This document shows positions 3,830 to 5,673 of a DNA stretch of 5,673 nt, one piece after another (within the stretch, counting starts at the first letter, position 1; each line of letters opens with the position of its first letter). Both the position numbers and the translations under genes were made by a program. The notes beneath the pieces are model-generated. The model saw only the letters and a program-made list of their open reading frames with translations. It was not told where the DNA came from and did no database searches. The stretch comes from Vulcanimicrobiota bacterium (GTDB lineage Bacteria; Vulcanimicrobiota; Vulcanimicrobiia; Vulcanimicrobiales; Vulcanimicrobiaceae): the NCBI GenBank assembly GCA_030043675.1, contig JASHXG010000266.1, positions 1 through 5,673 on the forward strand, in the 5' to 3' direction.

Positions 3830-5673
3830 TTCGCGTAGGCCACGTTGGCGATCGTCTCTTCGAGGAAACGCGCCTGGTATGCAACGATGTCCTCGACTTG
3901 CGGGAACTGCGGATGACGGCGGATCGCGCTCAACCGGTACCGGTCACCTTCAACGCGTTCCAGGATCTTCCACTGCTCCATCACCGGCAGCGCAGCGCGC
4001 GTCAAGCGCTGCGGGTCGCGGCGCAGCTCGGGATCCACGAAGAGTGAGGCCGGCAAATTCGCAAGCCGTTCGAGGACGGCCGCACACGCTTCGTCCACGG
4101 TGAACGACGCACCGTCGCCGTTGGTCAGCCAGCTTCCCAGCAGCTGGCTCGTGACAACCGGCCGAATCGCCGCCAGTGTCTTCGTCAGATGCGCGCGGTC
4201 TTCGAGACGCGCGATGCGATAGAGCATCGAAAGACGCTTGTCGACGAACGGATCGTAGCTGACGCCGGCGATGTAGATCGTTGCGAGCGGAGCCAGCCGC
4301 TCGACGACGCCGCGCATCGGGCCGATGCGTCCGTCGCTCGAATAGCGTCCCTCGGGCGTCAGGTAGAAGCTTCCGCCGCGGCGTACGATATCTTCCATGC
4401 GCGCCAAGTCGCTCTCGACATTTGCGCGCGTCTCGTCGAGGATCTCGCGACGATAGGGTTCGCGCAGCGTCGCAAGCTTCACCGTGGCGTGCGATCGCGT
4501 AAAGAAGGCTTTGCGCTGGAGATCGGAAGTGCGGGTTCCCGCCGGGAATTGCCCGGTGACGCTCTCGTCAAAGAACTCGCTGAGCAACTGCGATCCGTGG
4601 CGGCGCTCCAATGCCCATGCGAGCGCCGAGAGCTGGCGTGAACCGAGCTCGTTCTCGATCGGCATCATGCCAAGCGCCAGGAAGAGGGAGCCGGTGTTGA
4701 TCCGCCGCAGCAGCGCGCGCAGCCAGGGGAGGCGGATCGCCAAGAACCCGGGCTCGTACATACGCCGCGAACTCGCGGTGAAGAGCGGATGACGCCACGG
4801 ACCGCTTCGCATGGTTATCGAGGTCACCAGGGTTTGTGATTCAAGATCGTGTTGATGATTGGCGACGATCAGCGTCGGTCCGCGCCGTCGCGGCAGCCTG
4901 CCCCACCCGCGCACGCGGTAGGCGGTGTGATTCCAAATGAAGTTCGCCGGCACCGCCGCCGCGCGCAGCGGGACGGCCCAGAGCGACGAGAGCGGCTGCC
5001 GGCCGACGCGCAGCACCGTCAGCGATGCAAGCGCGAAGCTAAAGCCGGCGAGACCGAAGACCGCCTGATACCCGGCACGCGTTCCGTGAAAAAGGCCGAT
5101 CAGCCAGCCGCCGACGAGCGGCGCGACCACGTAGGGGAGCATCGTGGCGATGCCCCAGAGACCGAGATCGCGCGCAACGTCGCGCAGCTTGGGGATCGCA
5201 TCCATCGCCAGCGCCCAGCCGCTGGAGATCACACCGCCGAACCCGATGCCGAAGAGCACCGCGAACGGCAGCATCCACTTCAGCTCGGGCGCGAGCGCGA
5301 AGCCGATCGTCGCGATCGCCATCGCCGCGGCGGCGAGGGCAGTGACGATCTTGCGCGGCACGCGATCGGAGAGCAAGCCGAGATAGAGACTCGATGCTAC
5401 GGAGCCGGCGATCGTGGCGAAGGCATAGAGGGCCGTTCCGGCCGATGGGTTGCCGACGTTTTGCACGTCGCGGAAGAAAAACAGCACGAACGTCTGGAGC
5501 ATGATCAATCCGAAAAAGATCAGCGTGCGAGCGACGAAGACCACGATGAAGTCGTGCCAGTCGCGAACATGCGCGTGCTCTTCGTCGTCGTCGTAGACGC
5601 CCTCGCCGATGCCCAGCAGCGTGAGTCCGCCCAGCGCCATGATCGCGGCGACCACCAGAAAAGTATAGCTAGG
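3826..5673 (-). CDS. MFS transporter-PlsC-type acyltransferase fusion (5' end outside window)
   Basis: The frame is open to the right edge, giving 615 visible residues (numbered from 5673). A GTG at 5655 lies inside a membrane helix and is unlikely to be the start. First comes the C-terminal half of a major facilitator: a helix at about 2-22, an acidic/His loop (23-41), then six hydrophobic segments to about 222. The MFS motif GLLSDRVPRK is at 99-108, and RDLGLWGIATMLPYVVAPLVGG precedes the last helices. From about 246 a cytoplasmic acyltransferase domain follows. Its catalytic motif NHQHDLE (272-278) reads HX4E rather than the usual HX4D. GMMPIEN (335-341) fits the second motif, PEGRYSSDG....RG (440-455) the substrate-binding motif, and AGVSYDPF (469-476) the last. 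A further ~140 residues resemble the tail of glycerol-3-phosphate acyltransferase-like proteins. There is no AMP-binding domain, unlike LplT-Aas fusions, so the acyl donor would be acyl-CoA or acyl-ACP. The likely job is moving a lysolipid or related lipid across the membrane and acylating it. The role is inferred. Confidence 0.85.
   Translation of the reverse strand, partial: PSYTFLVVAAIMALGGLTLLGIGEGVYDDDEEHAHVRDWHDFIVVFVARTLIFFGLIMLQTFVLFFFRDVQNVGNPSAGTALYAFATIAGSVASSLYLGLLSDRVPRKIVTALAAAAMAIATIGFALAPELKWMLPFAVLFGIGFGGVISSGWALAMDAIPKLRDVARDLGLWGIATMLPYVVAPLVGGWLIGLFHGTRAGYQAVFGLAGFSFALASLTVLRVGRQPLSSLWAVPLRAAAVPANFIWNHTAYRVRGWGRLPRRRGPTLIVANHQHDLESQTLVTSITMRSGPWRHPLFTASSRRMYEPGFLAIRLPWLRALLRRINTGSLFLALGMMPIENELGSRQLSALAWALERRHGSQLLSEFFDESVTGQFPAGTRTSDLQRKAFFTRSHATVKLATLREPYRREILDETRANVESDLARMEDIVRRGGSFYLTPEGRYSSDGRIGPMRGVVERLAPLATIYIAGVSYDPFVDKRLSMLYRIARLEDRAHLTKTLAAIRPVVTSQLLGSWLTNGDGASFTVDEACAAVLERLANLPASLFVDPELRRDPQRLTRAALPVMEQWKILERVEGDRYRLSAIRRHPQFPQVEDIVAYQARFLEETIANVAYAN

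Noticed and set aside
5653..5655. GTG at 5655 as true start of the transporter-acyltransferase fusion
   Set aside because: The frame stays open to the window edge with hydrophobic residues, and the codon falls inside a membrane helix of the second half of an MFS fold, so the gene must begin outside the window.

Overview
The window is a gene-dense, GC-rich (roughly 60-65 % by eye) bacterial segment with short intergenic gaps, strong GGAGG-type ribosome binding sites and two predicted lipoproteins. Cysteine-rich, propeptide-less S53-type peptidases, a small secreted DSGSTNT-type protein and an MFS/acyltransferase fusion together suggest an uncultured soil-type bacterium. My impression is Acidobacteriota- or Eremiobacterota-like, but no marker gene here proves it.

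Layout from left to right. (a) 1-69, plus strand: the last codons of a gene entering from the left. (b) 76-3252, minus strand: a three-gene operon read right to left. It encodes an S53 (sedolisin-like) peptidase lipoprotein (1858-3252), a paralogous S53-like lipoprotein (546-1847) that has lost three of the four catalytic positions and its C-terminal tail, and a 156-residue secreted protein of unknown function (76-546). The gaps are 10 bases and a TGATG stop/start overlap, so the three are probably co-transcribed and the last two translationally coupled. (c) 3253-3355: a 103-base divergent intergenic region with a perfect 10-base palindrome and an adjacent 6-bp hairpin. (d) 3356-3829, plus strand: an O6-alkylguanine-DNA alkyltransferase homologue whose acceptor cysteine is alanine (PAHR instead of PCHR), i.e. 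an alkyltransferase-like (ATL) protein. (e) 3826-5673, minus strand: the 3' part of a gene fusing the C-terminal half of an MFS transporter to a PlsC-type glycerolipid acyltransferase. It runs off the right edge. Its stop codon and that of the ATL gene are interleaved in the four bases TTAG.

How the genes may work together. The operon looks like an envelope or surface proteolysis module, with one apparently competent acid-type serine-carboxyl peptidase, a pseudo-peptidase partner and a small exported protein. The ATL protein is expected to act in damage recognition rather than direct dealkylation. The transporter-acyltransferase fusion resembles the logic of lysophospholipid uptake followed by re-acylation. 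I see no sequence link between these three functions beyond proximity. The recurring theme is loss or change of catalytic residues in otherwise intact genes: the S53 paralogue, the ATL protein and the HX4E acyltransferase.

No tRNA, rRNA, CRISPR array, insertion sequence or convincing intrinsic terminator was seen.
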